DNA of 64,000 bases from Acridotheres tristis (taxonomy: Eukaryota > Chordata > Aves > Passeriformes > Sturnidae): NCBI GenBank assembly GCA_037013685.1, contig CM072919.1, forward strand, positions 3,039,616 to 3,103,615, written 5' to 3'. Numbering within the stretch: the stretch's first letter is position 1; every line of letters begins with the position of its first letter. The notes beneath the pieces are model-generated. The model saw only the letters and a program-made list of their open reading frames with translations. It was not told where the DNA came from and did not search any database. Shown here in pieces: positions 1-13,117 of the stretch. Position numbers and translations under genes: made by a program.

Positions 1-1050
1 CCCGAATCCCTGGAAGCTGCGATTAAGCTTCTCTCCGTACGGAAAATCCCTGGTTTGAGCCAGACTCGGCCACCTCCCCTAACACCACCACCCTGCACGC
101 TTCGACCCCTGCCCACCATGTGCCACCAGCACGTGGGGACAGCGGGGAGACGAAGCCACCACTGCAGAGGGGACCCTGAGCCTCCGGGGACCCCCAGAGC
201 CCTCCCTGCCGATGTGTCCGGCCACCCGCTGACCACGGGCCCATTGGCTGGGGGGGTCGGAGGGTCAGAGCTCGGAGCAGAGCTGCACAGCCGGACAAAG
301 GGAATGCGGCAGCTCGGAGCTGCAAAAGCTCGTGGAGTAGGGAAAGAAAGGGTGGGCTCCAACCCTTTGCGGGGTGTCCCCCGGAGCCCTGCTCGGTCCT
401 GGCGCTGCCGGACCCAGCTGTGGGTAGCCACGGTGGCCATCCCTTCAAGGGGCGAGGGCAGCAAAATCTCGAGGCGCGGTGAGAGGCTCCGGGGACGAGC
501 CCGGGAGGGGGCTCCGGGCGGCTCCGGGACCGGGAGCGAGCCGAGGCGGTGGCTCCGCTTAGTGGCACCGAGGAGAAAGGCAAAGGGGACCGGGCTGGCA
601 CGGCCACCGCCATCCCAGACACCGCCCCTGTCGCTGCCATCACCCCTCCCATCACCGCCGCCCCCAACCCTGCAAGAACCCCCCCGGTGACGGGACGGGT
701 TTGTATCCCTGGGCACCCACCGAGCTGGCACCCAGCACCCACCAGGGACCGGCCCGCAGGCCGGGCGGGGGCCATTGCTCCTGGGGGGGCGGGGATAGAA
801 TTTGTCGGAGTCTGCTTTTGCCAAGAGCCTGAACTTTTTCGGCCTTAAAATCCCCGGCGCAGAAATCCCCGGCGGCGGGTGCCAGGGCCGGCAGCTGGGC
901 CGGGCTGTTTCCTCCTCCCGCACTGTTTGTGCCGGGAACTATTGACCCCTTTTATAAGCTGAATATTTCAAAACATTCAGCCCACGCTGCGGAAACCCCC
1001 CCACTCTCTCTGCCCCCTCCCCTTTCCTGCCCCACCCCGCCGCCCCAAAC
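1..1050. other. Upstream flank of CFD, no gene recognised
   Basis: GC-rich sequence with several open frames on both strands, none of which resembles a known protein or shows splice-consistent exons. In mammals the neutrophil protease genes (ELANE, PRTN3, AZU1) lie on this side of CFD; I see no serine-protease exon here. The last 150 bases are less GC-rich and lead into the CFD promoter. Confidence 0.5.
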
Positions 1051-1054
1051 TGGA

Positions 1055-1062
1055 CATAAAAG
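1055..1062 (+). promoter_or_regulatory. CFD: Putative TATA box of CFD
   Basis: A CATAAAAG element lies about 130 bases before the CFD start codon, which would place transcription start near 1085 and give a 5' UTR of about 100 bases. This is inferred from position and motif only. A second TATA-like stretch (TTTATAAG) occurs near 950 and could be an alternative. Confidence 0.45.
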
Positions 1063-1183
1063 CGAGTCCCAGTCCCAGCCCCGGGTGAGCAGCGTCCTCC
1101 CCGCAGCCCCCGCGCACCCCCCAGCCCCTGCGCACCCCAAAACCCCCGCACAACCCCCAGAGGCATCCCCGGGCTCTGCAGCC

Positions 1184-3037
1184 ATGGGGCCAAGTCCTGC
1201 TCCCGTCCTTGTCCTCGCTCTGCTGCTGCTGCTCTGGGCCCCGGTGAATGGTGAGTGCATCCCCCGTACCCCAGGGCAGTGACAGGGCACGGGGGTGCCT
1301 GCCCAGCTTCCCAATTCCTGCGTCCACCTGCAGCCAGGTGTTGGTGCAGCCCACAAGGAGGGGTCCAGGGATCCCGGGAAGGGACCATGGGAGTGACACT
1401 GCCCTGTGGTCCTCGGCTGACCCGGCCTCTCTCCTGCAGGGCAGCCCCGGGGACGGATCCTGAGGGGCTCCGAGGCCAGGCCCCACCTGAAGCCGTACAT
1501 GGCCTCACTGCAGCTGGACGGGCAGCACGTCTGTGGGGGCTTCCTCATCGCCGAGCAATGGGTGCTGAGCGCTGCCCACTGCACTGAGGAGACGTGAGTG
1601 TGTGTGTAGGGTCAGTGCTTGGCTGGGGGGGCTGCTGAAGTCTGGCCAAATCCCACTGTGATGCCTCGACCCCAGTGTCAGAGTGTGGGACTCAGCTCCC
1701 ACCTGCAGGCAGGACTGGGCAGCGGCTGTAGGAGCTGTGGGACCTCCTGGAGTTCCCTGACGGGCTCTCCAACCCTCCACAGCACCCCATTTCCCATTTG
1801 CAAGGACACTCCTGGCTCTTTGTCTCATACTCTAACTCTCTTCCAGGGATGGCAAACTCTTCCAGGTGCTGCTGGGTGCCCACTCGCTGACAGAACCGGA
1901 GCCCCACAAACGCCTGTACCAAGTGCGCGCCCAGTTCCCCCACCCTGGCAGCAACATCCACAACAACAAGGATGACCTTCTCCTCCTCCAGGTGGGCTGG
2001 CAGCTGATGGGACCCTCCTTCCCACCAAGCACAGTCCCGTTCCTGCAAATCCCACCATCCCTAGGGACCTTGCAGGGTCACAGACTGGCCAGAGGAAATC
2101 CTCATGGTCAGGCTGGGCCTGATTCCCCTGTCCGTGCCTCCCTGTCCCATGGGACCATCCCTGCTTCCCCCACCAAAGACTTTTGAGCTGTGTCCAATTG
2201 CCTCCATCTTCCTCAAAGCTCCAGCTCTGGTCTCTGGCTGCATCCTGGGGCTCCAATCAGGAGGGGAAGCCCTGAGTGTGGTCTCGGTATCAGGACTGGG
2301 CTCACTGTGCCCTGCTGGGTCCTGGGCACGGCTGCCCCTGTAACGTGTGTCCCCTGTGGCTCTGTGGCAGCTGGAGGAGAAAGCAGAGCTGAACACGGAC
2401 GTGCGGGTGCTGCCCTTCCAGCGGGAGGACAGGGACGTGGCGGCCGACACGGTGTGCGAGGTAGCGGGATGGGGCACCATCGACCACAGCGGCCGCCGGC
2501 CGGACAAGCTGCAGCAGGTGCAGCGGCCGGTGATCAGCCGCGACGTCTGCAACCACCGCACACGGCACGACGGCACCATCACCCACAACATGATGTGCAC
2601 CGACTCCCGCAGGAAGGACACCTGCAAGGTACCACACACCCACCACGGATCCACGAGGGCTGGGAGGGGGCGAGAGGGCACAATGCCCAGAGCCTGGGAG
2701 AGGCGAGGGGCTGCGGAGCAGGAGGGGACAACACCCCCGGGGTGAGCCCCCCTGTGCTGGCCGCTGCAGAGCAGCTCACAGGAGCTTGGAGGCAGGAATG
2801 AGGGGTGGGAAATAGGCTGGGGTGTCCTAGCAAACCCTTGGCTGATGAGGTCTGGTTCTGCAGGGAGACTCCGGTGGCCCCCTGGTCTGTGGCGGGGTGG
2901 CCGAGGGGGTGGTCACGGCCGGCTCCCGTGTCTGTGGCAACTACAAGAAACCGGCGATCTACACCCGCATCGCCCCGTACGCCGCCTGGATCGACAGTGT
3001 TATGGCCTCGGCGGATGGGGAGGGGGATACTCGCTGA
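1184..3037 (+). CDS. CFD: Complement factor D (adipsin), serine protease
   Basis: Secreted chymotrypsin-fold protease that cleaves factor B bound to C3b in the alternative complement pathway. Five exons: 1184-1250, 1440-1593, 1847-1991, 2371-2628, 2864-3037, all with GT/AG borders and matching phases, giving 265 residues (human 253). The start has a good context (GCCATGG). Residues 1-22 form a leucine-rich signal peptide, followed by a short propeptide ending Gly-Arg, so the mature enzyme should begin at Ile29. Catalytic His69 sits in the AAHC motif, Asp117 in DDLLLL, Ser211 in GDSGGP; Asp205 is the trypsin-like specificity residue. The mature N-terminus reads Ile-Leu-Arg-Gly where human has Ile-Leu-Gly-Gly. 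Assignment to CFD rather than another chymotrypsin-family protease rests on this domain plan and on synteny with MED16. No break is seen. Confidence 0.95.
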
Positions 3038-3327
3038 GGGCACTGCAAGGACCTGCTCCATGCCACGGCTTGCTGCTGCCAGCATGGCCAGAGCACTCAC
3101 AGTGCTACCCCACTGCGTGCCACGGGCTCCCACTGCTGCCCACCCCGCTGCCAAAGGGTCCCCACAAGCCAGGAGGAGGGCTGGGCCAGGGGACTGGCGA
3201 GGAACCAAGGAAGGGGGTCCCTGGCCCCCATCTCACAAAGCATAGGGCCCAGGTGGGGGAGAACTGGGGGTCACAGCCCTCAACAGGCTTTGCTGAAGGT
3301 GCCCAGAATGCTGCCTGCGACCGCTGC

Positions 3328-3333
3328 AATAAA
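3328..3333 (+). terminator. CFD: CFD polyadenylation signal AATAAA
   Basis: A canonical AATAAA lies 291 bases after the CFD stop codon, followed by a G/T-containing stretch, so the transcript should end near 3350. This makes a 3' UTR of about 310 bases. Confidence 0.75.
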
Positions 3334-3359
3334 GTGATGATGATTCCTGCAGAGCTGCT

Positions 3360-4690
3360 GGGCTGGAAGAGTGGGGCGAAGGAGGGAGCTGGGGGCGTCT
3401 GTGCAGGAGCTCCTGCCCACGGGGGAGCTGGACATGGGGTGGGAGATGCTGAGGTTGCGCCCTTGGGGACAGTGAGGCCTCGGGTGGGGGCAGGGGCCAC
3501 ATCCTGCAGTGTGGCCACAATATGATCGAGATCTGGGACCTCCCGCAGGGTCATTGTGTGAATATTTGGGAAAGCAGGATGTGCCTGTTGCTGATATGGC
3601 AGTGGTAGCTCTGGCTCCCACAGTGGGATCTGTGCTGGAGCCCAGCAGGATTCTCACTGGGACCCTCTTGTCCCAGGAGCCAAGGGACAGGGCAGAGCCC
3701 CCATCTTCCCATCACAACCCCGGTCATCCCAGACCCCTGCTCTCCTACTGCTGTGTCTTTGGAGGGAACAGGGCCAAGGCACAAGAAATGGGAGCAGGGC
3801 AGCAGCACGTCCCAGGGCACTGCCAGACCGTTCCAGTCCCATCTCAGGAGCTCCGTGGTCACCAGGGGGCTAAGGGGGACACAAATGTGTCTCCATCCCC
3901 CTGCTGTTCCCAATCAAACATTAAATAACCCCAAACCTGTTCTATAAGGAGATCACAGAGGACCCAGTTGGAGTTTTACTTACAGGGGAAAAGAGCCTTA
4001 ATAAGGTGCAGTTTCCTAATTAGCCATTTGATTGTCCCTAATTACCAGCAGAGCAGAGAGGGGGAGAGGTCTGTACAGCTCTTACAGCTCTGTGCAGCAA
4101 AACGTTTGCTGGAGTCGAGGGATGAACTCTATCACCAGCTCCAGCTCTCAAGAACAATCAAATCATGGTTCCAGAGGGAAAGGAATGTACTAAGACTGGC
4201 TCCCTCCCTCTCTTAAATGGCCTGTGGGGACCTGGAATTGCTGGCTGGGATACAGCAGCAGAAGGCTCCAGGCTTTTGTCCCTAAGAGCTGAAGGACCCG
4301 TGGGAGAGGAGCGGGCCCAGGTCACCCCCAGAGGGCTGGGGCTCCACAGGCACAGCCACGCTGGCTCCAGGAGGTTGTGATTTCCTGCCCGGGGCAGCAA
4401 CAACTGAGGGCAAGGAAGGGCAAAAGTCTGAAAGTTCAGATTTTTGGCCGCACCAGGAATGTTCCTCCTCTGGCAAGCTCAAGTGTCCAGCCTTGCTGAA
4501 GCTGCAGGTTTACACAATCCCAAGGATTTGATGCTTTTTCCTCGAATGTCCATAAGGTGAATCTTGAAAATATCCATTTCCCCTTTCCCTTTTTCCAATG
4601 GTGGTTCCTTTCCTGACAGATGCTCTGGCAGCCCTCCCGGGGCTTCACTGCCCTGGCCCCACGCTGGGCAGCCACGTCACACCACAGAAA
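3360..4690. other. Intergenic between convergent CFD and MED16
   Basis: The interval separates the 3' ends of CFD (plus) and MED16 (minus). The open frames are short and unrelated to known proteins. A modestly AT-richer patch at about 3940-4170 contains several TAATTA-type motifs; nothing else is identifiable. Confidence 0.4.
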
Positions 4691-4722
4691 CAAAACACAT
4701 GGTTCTGTACAAAATCAGAATT

Positions 4723-4728
4723 TTTATT
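4723..4728 (-). terminator. MED16: MED16 polyadenylation signal
   Basis: TTTATT on the plus strand is AATAAA on the minus strand, 544 bases beyond the MED16 stop codon. The interval 4.70-5.27 kb is therefore read as the MED16 3' UTR. No other canonical signal was noticed nearer the stop. Confidence 0.65.
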
Positions 4729-5271
4729 TACAACAGCAAGATGCAAAAAGAGGGTTCACTGCAGGCAGCAGCACTCATATTCCTGCTCCCATCCAACACT
4801 GATGGGCACAAAGGAGCCAACTCCTGTCTCAGGACAAGTTTGCTGAGGGATCAGGAGTGTCCAGCCCACGTGGCACTTCCCAAGCAGCCAGAGGCACAGG
4901 ATGGATGTGAGGTACCAGCTGTGCTCCCCTCAGCTGGGACTTTGTTCCTCACAAGCTGCCCCATCACCACTCTCTGCCCAGGCCAGGGCAGCTGTCAGGA
5001 TGTTGCTGCTCTGCTGGCAAAGCCACAAAACAAAGCCAGGCTCCCCCCTCCTGGGCCCCAAATGATGGGGAAACCGCTGGCATTCCTTTCCAGCTCCTCC
5101 CTGGTAAAACAGGCAGAGCTCTCTCAGCTCTGTTTTCCAGCACAGCTCAACCAAGGATGAGCAGCAGCAGCAGCTCTTCCAGCATGAGAGGAGCTGCCAT
5201 TCCCTTGTCCCAAAACCTCCATGAAGGGAGCTCTGTGCAGCTCTTGGCCCCCACTGCACCCCAGGAAGGGC

Positions 5272-8200
5272 TCAGGAGTAGCTGAGGGGCATCTTCCTCC
5301 ACAGCCCCCCACACAGGCAGTTCTTGATCCAGCGCTGCTCCCACTGCTTCACTGCTGTCACCTTGTTGGGCGACTTCAGCATGGTGACACAGCCACACCT
5401 GGAGGGACATGGAGGGTGCAGCCAGCCCAGGGAGCAAGGCAGAACCAGCACTGCTGGGGTGCTGCATGGATCACACAGGGATCTGGGATCCGTGGGGGAA
5501 ACCAGCTCCTGTCATCTGCAGGTGACACTCGTGAGCACCAAAACCAGCTGAAACCAGTGAGCAACAATCCCGCTGAGGGCTCTGCTGGAGCCTGGCAAGG
5601 AACAGCTCCAGCTGCTGTTTATACATGAAACAACTGACAGTCATCTCACAAAAATTATCTGCTACAGAGGCTTTCTATTAAAATCAGTAATTAAAGCTAA
5701 TTCAATCACATGACTTAGATGGATGTTTGTTCCCTGAGCCATTATCCTGAAATCCAGGCTCTCCCATGAGGGTGGATGAGTAGGGCAGCACGAAATGAAA
5801 GCCTGGTGGAAAGATGACCCCAAATTGGGAGCAGGGGCAGTGGGGTGATTCGTCCCTCCAGCCCTGCTATGACCACACAAGTGCTTTAATGACCAGACTC
5901 ACAGAACTGGGCAGCACATAAAGGAGTTGCTGTAGGGTGTCTTCCAGGCCAGATTATTTTAGGAGCTTTATCTGGTCTGTTTGATTTTTCACCCAAGGGC
6001 CAGGCTGCAACAGTGCCACTCTGACAATGATGTGGGCATCTCAGGTTGGGGACACCTCAACCACAGCCCCAGTCAGCTTCAGGGAGCTCCTGAAGGACAC
6101 AGGACAGTCCAAGTCCTGCCCAAGCTCCACTGCAGGTGTCACTTACCTGGTACACGACTTGCATTCCTCTGTTGGGTAGGCACCCAGGTGCAGCCGCCTC
6201 AGGTGGTCAATTTTGGGCTGTCCAGGGGCCCTGGAGAGGGAGGACAGGACCTTCCTAGAGTGTCACTTTACATGAGCTGCTCCCAAGACAGGGAGCTGCA
6301 TCTCACTGGCCAACATGGCAGAGGCTCTGCTCGCCTGCCCACCCAGTGCCACGAGATTCATTGTCACAATGATACAATTAATCACATTAATTAATGGGGC
6401 TTTTCCTCCCATTTGCTATCACTTTTCAGTACTTAAAATTCCCAGCCCATCACAAGCTGACAAACGGATTCGAGCAGGAGGACAAACTGCCCTTGGGTCA
6501 CAGCAGCAAGGAAACAAGCCAAACCTCAGAGCTCCCAAGACTCCTCACCATGGCATTGACTCATTCCAGGGGTTTGTACCTGACAAAGGCATCGAACTGG
6601 GAAGAGACAGTGTGGCCAACGAGCCCGGGAGCCTTCCCAAACTGCAGCCGGACCAGCTGCTTGTTCTGCAGTTTGCTGATAATGCCATCGTTGATGGGCA
6701 GCCAGTCAATGTTGGGAATAAGCAGCTGGCTGGGCAGGAGGCAGCACTCATCGATCAGGGCATCATCGGGCTCCGTGATGTGATTTTCCTCACGACCTGC
6801 GTGGGAAATGCAGGAAAGAACTCTGTGACCTTTACATTTCTCCCTGAGAGCTCCAGAGAGTTGCGTGCAGCCTCCTCCTCCACTGCCAACTCAGCCTGGA
6901 AAACAATAACCTTGGCAGCTGCACTTGCCCTTTCTCAACGTGCCAGACCCCCTCGGAGTCACGTCTCACCCCAGTGCTGCAGGAATTACTGTTCAGGGAA
7001 CGGGCCACACTCACAGCACAGCCAGAGCTTGGTCAGGAGCCGGAAGAGCAGGGACATGCTGTCCTGGGTGTCCGAGGTTGCTGTGTACACGGGGAGGCAG
7101 CTGGGCTTCAGCAGCCCCCAGATGCGGATGACCACCATGAGCTCCCGGAACATGCCGAGGGACGCGCCGTCACGCAGGAAGCTGTGGCCAGGGCGCACCG
7201 GGGAGCCCTGCGGGGGGACAGCGGCGTGGGTGGGGGTCACATCAGCCTGGGAGGGGGGGTTCCACCAGCCTGGGGGTGCTCACACCACCCCCAGCCACCA
7301 CACTGCATCCAGACAGCTCCTGCTTCCTGCAGAAGGAAACCTATGGAACCCGCTGCTGGAGATGGTGGAGGGTCACCTGAAGGTGACACCTCTGCAGAGC
7401 TGCAAGAGGAGTGCCCTCAAATCCCTCAGGTACTGTGCTAGTCACCAGACTCAGACAGGCATGGGAAGGGCTATTCTCTAATTCTGTTGTTCCTTACTCC
7501 TCCCCAGTGCCTGTGCTGACAGGGCCCTGTGTGCCCTGGCTAAAGCTCCCCAGCACTGGCCACGGGTGTTTTTGTCCTCTCAGCGTGTTCCCAGCACTCC
7601 AGGTCTCACCTGGTTGGGAAGGCTGGCCAGCAGGTAGAGGACAAAATCCCCCACCCACTGGATGAGCTGCTGCAGGGACTGCAACGTGGTCATCTCCAGG
7701 ACAAACTCTTCCGTCTTCAAGTTAATCATCACCTTGTCAATGTCTGGAAGAGAAGCAAGACATTGCCTGGCTCAGGAAGATGGATCCAAACCTCACACCC
7801 TCCCTGAGGAGGTCACCTTTGTCCTCCTCCTCAAACTCAGGAGTTTGTGACACCATAGGGAGCAGTCCAACCCCAAACCCAGGATGCTGTGAGCAGTCAG
7901 TACCTACATCCGTGATCTTGGAGCAGATCTCGGTGAGCCGGTCCCCGGGGCTCTTGTCAGGGGTGTTGAGGAAGTGTGGACGCAGCAGCGACTTCAGGGT
8001 GCAGCTGATGGCAATGAGGAAGAGCTTGGCGTGGTAGTCACACACACGGGCAATGGTGCTGGAGGAGAGCTTGCACAGCGATGCCTTCATGGCAACGATG
8101 CGTGTGGAGAGCACCTGAGCCACAGGGAAACGCAGCAAAAGGCACAAGGAGAAGCAGGAATTAGCATAAGCTCATTAAAGCTGCTCCTGCTGCTTTATTC

Positions 8201-11200
8201 TCTGCTCTCCCTTTCTGCTGCAGGAGTGACAGGAACAGTGAACGCTGTGCACGTGAGTGCTGTGCTGGGCACGTGCTGCTGTTCTCAGAATCTGCCAAAA
8301 ATAAACTTCACCATCTCACCCCAAGTTTCCCACAGGTAAAGACCCCACTGATATCAGTGAAAGTGAATGCTGTTGACGCTGCAGCTCTTCCCAGCTCCAT
8401 CACTGCCCAAGCCAGGCACTCAGCCAGGCGGAGCCACCAATGTCCTGAGGACTGGCACTGGCTGCTCCCCACTCCAAGTCCCTGAGTGCCCCAATGCCCA
8501 CCTGAGAGTGAGCCCAGAGCTCCCACCTGCTGCAGGGCCGCATTCTGGCGCATGTACTCCTCGTGCAGCTTCTCCACCAGGTTCTGCACCATGCTGGGCT
8601 GGACGTGGAGCAGGATGTCCCACCAGTCGTAGCCTGTCACCATGCAGTACTCCAACAGGAAGAGCAAATGCCGCAGGGACATGTTCATGTCCAGCACGTG
8701 GCCCATGGAGGGGGAGATGCGGAGCATGCTCAGCTTGAAGGGAGGAACCAAAGGGAAACTGGCTTCAGGAGTGGGCTTGAAATCGTCCCACAACATGGGG
8801 CCCAATGAAGCTCAGTCCTGACCTGGTGACAGATTCTGCATGGATGGGATACATCCCTTTCCAATACGGATCTCACAGCTGAAATTCCCAGTGTTTTCTG
8901 AGCAACTCATCAACCCTCAGAGAACCTGGGCGAGAAACAACCCCACCATAAGAGAGCACCAACCTTGCCGTGACTGTCCACACCACACAGGGCCAGCGAC
9001 GTCCAGGAGAGCTGCATGGCCTTGAAGTGCACCAGGGGCCCTGTGGTGCGAGGGCGCTTCAGGGCTGGTTCATCCACGGGGCGCTGGGAGGAGGAGCCAT
9101 AGAACACGGCCATCATCTGCAGGGACAGCCGGTGCACGATGTGCACACTGCCATCATGGAAAGCCAAGGCCAGGCCTGGGCACAGAAGACAGGTGAGGTA
9201 AAAGACATAAACGTGACATCGGATTCAACTCCATTTTCACAGTTCTTGTATGTAAAGCTAAAGGTGTTTGTCTTCTGCATTGTTGTTAAAAAGATCTATT
9301 TTATGCTGAAATTCTTAAAATAATGAAGGTACAGAACATTTTATATCTGATTTTAAGAGATACAACTTGTATTTAACAATTTGTTATAACTCAAATATCA
9401 GTGGATGCTTATTCAAATATCAACATTAAGTTGTAATTTTCCTATAGTTAAGTCTTTGCAATGCCCTCATTATGATTTAATAAGTTTACAATCAGCTCCT
9501 CCCAGTGTGGCAGAACCTTCACCCAAAACAGTGGAAGCCCATGGAGAAGCCAAAGGGCTGGGGGGTCACAGTCAGCATTTCACAGCCTCTTCCCACAACA
9601 GGAAACTGGCTGGGAAGACATCCCATTTGAAAGTTTTCCTCCAGCATTCCACGTCCAGCTACAGCTCAGGTGGTAAAATTTCACGCAAATTTAGGACCAA
9701 GACAACAGGAACTCCTTACCCAGTCCAGGGAAGAACTTGGTGTCGTTTGCCACCTTCAGGTCGGTGTTGGTCAGGGAGATTGGCAGCTTTGGCAGCGCCA
9801 CGGCCGACACTCGGTCCAGGTCGTTGGTGGCAGACAGGATCCGCCACTTCAGGATCATGGGCTGCTTGTCTCCCACTTTGGAAAATGAGCAAATGAGTGA
9901 GAGTTTGAGATCAGAAAATCCATCCCCCGTTTCTGCCCACACTCCCTCAAGAAGGATCACAGATCAGGCACTGGTATATTTCCCGTATGTTTCCCTCATA
10001 TTTCCCTATTTTTTTTTTTTTCCTGAATTATACAAACAACATGTTTTGCTAAATCTCTTTTGATGAGAAGCTCTGCTCTGGGTGATTAAGATCCTTATAT
10101 ACGATAATCCTTTATATTTCACCAAACAAACTGCCCCGATTAATTCAGCTCTATCTGAGATCAGGTGCAGGCCAGGCAGCCAGGGTAGGGGATTAATCCA
10201 GCTCTGCTGCTCAATCCTGGTCCTTTGGGAACCTTTGCTCCACTGCAGCAGGAAGGGCGGCTGTGTAGCAAAACACAGAAAATGTCTTTTAAGAAGTGAA
10301 AGCAACAACCAAACCCCTTCCTGGAAACAGTAAGTTGCTGCCTGTGTTGCAAACAGAATGGACTGAGAACACCTGAAAAAAAACCATGCAATTCTGAATA
10401 ATCCCATACATGGGGATAATGAATGTGAGAAACTGTGCTGCTTTTTCTCTCAGAACAAGCTCCTGTTCTTTAGAGTCCCCAGTGCAGACACTTACCCACG
10501 GGAGAGATTTGCTGGAAGATGTTGTTGACAGGCAGGCCCTCCTTCCTAAGAGACCAGCATTCCACAATACTGTTGTTTTGGTTGGAAGCACAAAGCAGCA
10601 CCTGCAGAACAGAGCCCCCCCCACAAGCGTCACAGCAGGGAGGACACTGCCCTGATCATTCCCACCCTTCATTTTCAGGGTCCTGCTCCCACTCAGGTCA
10701 TGCTCCGCCAGCAAAAAAGCAGAGGATCAAGTGGGAGCTGACGGTGAGGTCCCGAATTCCCCCCAGAAGTAGGAATGCCAAGGGTATTGCAGGAGATGCT
10801 GGTCACCTCCAGACCCTCTGAGGAAGGCCAGGTGGAGCTAAGAGCAGCTGCCCACCTGCTCTGACATGTCCCGAGCCAGGAACTTCAGGTGGGTGATGGC
10901 CGGGTACTTGTCCTTGCGCGCGGGGTCCGTGGTGCAGCGCATGAAGAGGGACGGCAGGATCTCAGTGTCGATCTTGCACTTCTCGTTCACCACACTGACA
11001 CACACCTTGTAGAACTGCACGGGGGACGTGCTGCTGCCATCAGACGTGGCCACCACGATGTTGCCCCCGCCCGTGAAGGCGACGTCGGCCAAGGCCACGC
11101 GGCAGCGGAGGCGGCACAGGCTCTCGGTGGCCGTCAGCACCTGCCCGTTGGGCTTGAGGAGGGACACGGTGACCAGCCCGCTGATGGTCACTGCAATCCA

Positions 11201-12756
11201 GCCCTCCATGGGCTTCCCACCAAACAGCGTCAGCGACGGAGAGAATTTCACCCGGGAAAACTTCTCGCCGAAGTTCGAGGCTCCAGACTGTAACGAAGGT
11301 CAACAAAACCTAGGTGTTTGCACCCAAAATTTGTGCCTGTGGAGCTCTTCTCGTAGAAGAGGAGCAGGATTTATGTGGGACATCTCAGGAGTTAGAAAAA
11401 CACAAGCAGGAAATTTGTGCTTGGCAGCTTTGGGCTTTCAGAGTCTGCAGAATCACACAGGTTTCCGAACAAGGAGCTCATCTCCATGTCCAAATCCCTG
11501 GATCAAACCTTGGCACCCTGAATGCATTTCCTCTGAATTCCCACTGGTTAGGAAAGAACTGCTCTATCTTCATGTTCCTGCCTAGAACTGAGGTACCAGA
11601 CTAAGGGAGACACATTTGAAACACTAAGATAAACAATGGTCCAACCCCCCCTTGGAATTCAGCAGGAACCAGGAATCTGACTTCTCTTTGACTGGAAAAA
11701 CTCTCCAAGGCCACAAGAGAGTCCAGAGAACACAGAAAACAGAGAACACAGAGAACATAGGCAGGATCCTGAGTTCTTTGCCAAGACCTGAGCCAGAGTT
11801 CCAGCCCAGATCCCTCACGAAGCTGAGACAAACCTTCTCCACGTGCAGTGCCAGCTTGACGCCGTTGTGCAGCCAGGACAGGGCCACCACCGGGTCTCCC
11901 TCCACCACGCTGCCCACCGTGTTCTCCCAGCTGTTGGCCAGGTGATCTGTCATGCTCCAGCACTTGATGTGGCCATCAGCATCTGCCGAGAGCAGCCTGG
12001 AGCCTGTGACAATGACACTGCATGAGCACAGGGGGAACAGCCAAATCCCCACAAGGAATTGCACCCCATCGCTTTGGGACACGCACAGCATGGGAGGGAC
12101 ACAGTGACAATGAGGGATCCCAACCTACCTGACTGATCCCACTCCAAACACGTGATGACTTCAGTGTGGCCTGAGTTGACAGAGTAGACGTCCCAGGGAT
12201 GCTCGGTGTCAATGATATGGACCATGTGGGTGAGATCTGCATGGACAGAGAAGTGACTCCCTGTACCTTGTCACTGTTTCTGAGCCTCAGAGCCTCAGTT
12301 AACACAGGGAAAATATAAAATATTTTATAGAAATTATCTGCGGTAGCGTAGCAACTGTGCTGGGAGCTCAGTGATGGGCCAGACAACGACGTGGGCCTGG
12401 TCCTGGTTTAGGGAAGTCAGCCCTGGCTTAGGGGAACCAAACCCACTCCCCAGGAACAAACGTGTGTTAGACACTGCCAGAGGCTGAGGGATGGAAGGAA
12501 AAGGAGGAACAGTAGCCGGCAGCTGTCAGGGGCAGGGCAGAGTTCCGGCCCAGCGGATCCTGGACTTTCCCAAGAGCACCGGGAGCTTGCAGGAGAGATT
12601 TCCTAACGGGCTCGCGGTACCTTTCTCCTCCTCATTGCGGAGGTCGGTGGTGAAGGCGATGAGGTTGCGGCAGGACCAGGCGCACACGAGAGGGATGGAA
12701 GGGCAGTGGTTGCTCTTGGGCTTCTTCTCCCACTCGCACACGTACGCCAGGTCCAT
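5272..12756 (-). CDS. MED16: Mediator complex subunit 16
   Basis: Tail-module subunit of Mediator, linking activators to RNA polymerase II in the nucleus. Coding exons in transcript order: 12756-12621, 12236-12129, 12003-11834, 11287-10856, 10601-10496, 9875-9720, 9175-8964, 8733-8527, 8114-7904, 7743-7610, 7207-7015, 6796-6580, 6230-6147, 5398-5272. All phases join, giving 830 residues against 877 for the commonly quoted human isoform. The N-terminal part is the WD40-like propeller (for example the [15 protein letters not shown] segment); the rest is the helical C-terminal domain, followed by a cysteine-rich segment (EECKSC, CGCVTML). The protein ends in the short CGGLW-type C-terminus, as in an alternative human isoform, rather than the longer tail. 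A non-coding first exon lies upstream, with its donor at 13117 and a coding-exon acceptor at 12800-12802. Recognition is near residue-for-residue. Confidence 0.95.
9230..9490. other. AT-rich island in a MED16 intron
   Basis: About 260 bases of strongly AT-rich sequence in the intron between MED16 coding exons 9720-9875 and 8964-9175, while both exons and most of the locus are GC-rich. It has no long open frame and no recognisable terminal repeats. It could be an old transposon remnant or an unusual intron segment; I cannot classify it. Confidence 0.4.
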
Positions 12757-13117
12757 CCCGCCGGCCCGGCCCCGGAGGAGACACGGGACAGCCTCGGTCC
12801 TGACAGGGGGCGACACAAAGCCAGTCACAACGGGAACGGCACGCACGGCTCGCAGGGACCCCAGCCCCAGGGACTATGGGGAGGGGACAGCCCCCGGGAC
12901 ACGGGTGGAGACAGCCCGCACCGGGAGAGACCGGGGTAGCGGCGGAGGGAGAGAACCGCGGGTACCGACCCTACGTGTGGGTGGGAGGGTCCCGAGGACG
13001 GACTCGAGGTGGGCAAGGGGAGGTGCCGGAGGTTGCCGGGGCTCGCAGGAAGGTCACGGGAGGGGCCCGGGGCTGCCACAGGAGCCTCCCCGGGCGTCCC
13101 GGCCCGGCCGCACTCAC

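Noticed and set aside
7904..7916. Alternative donor GTAGGT in MED16 at the end of exon 8114-7904
   Set aside because: Using it would break the phase with the next exon; the GTACTG donor four bases downstream restores the conserved ITDVDIDK junction.
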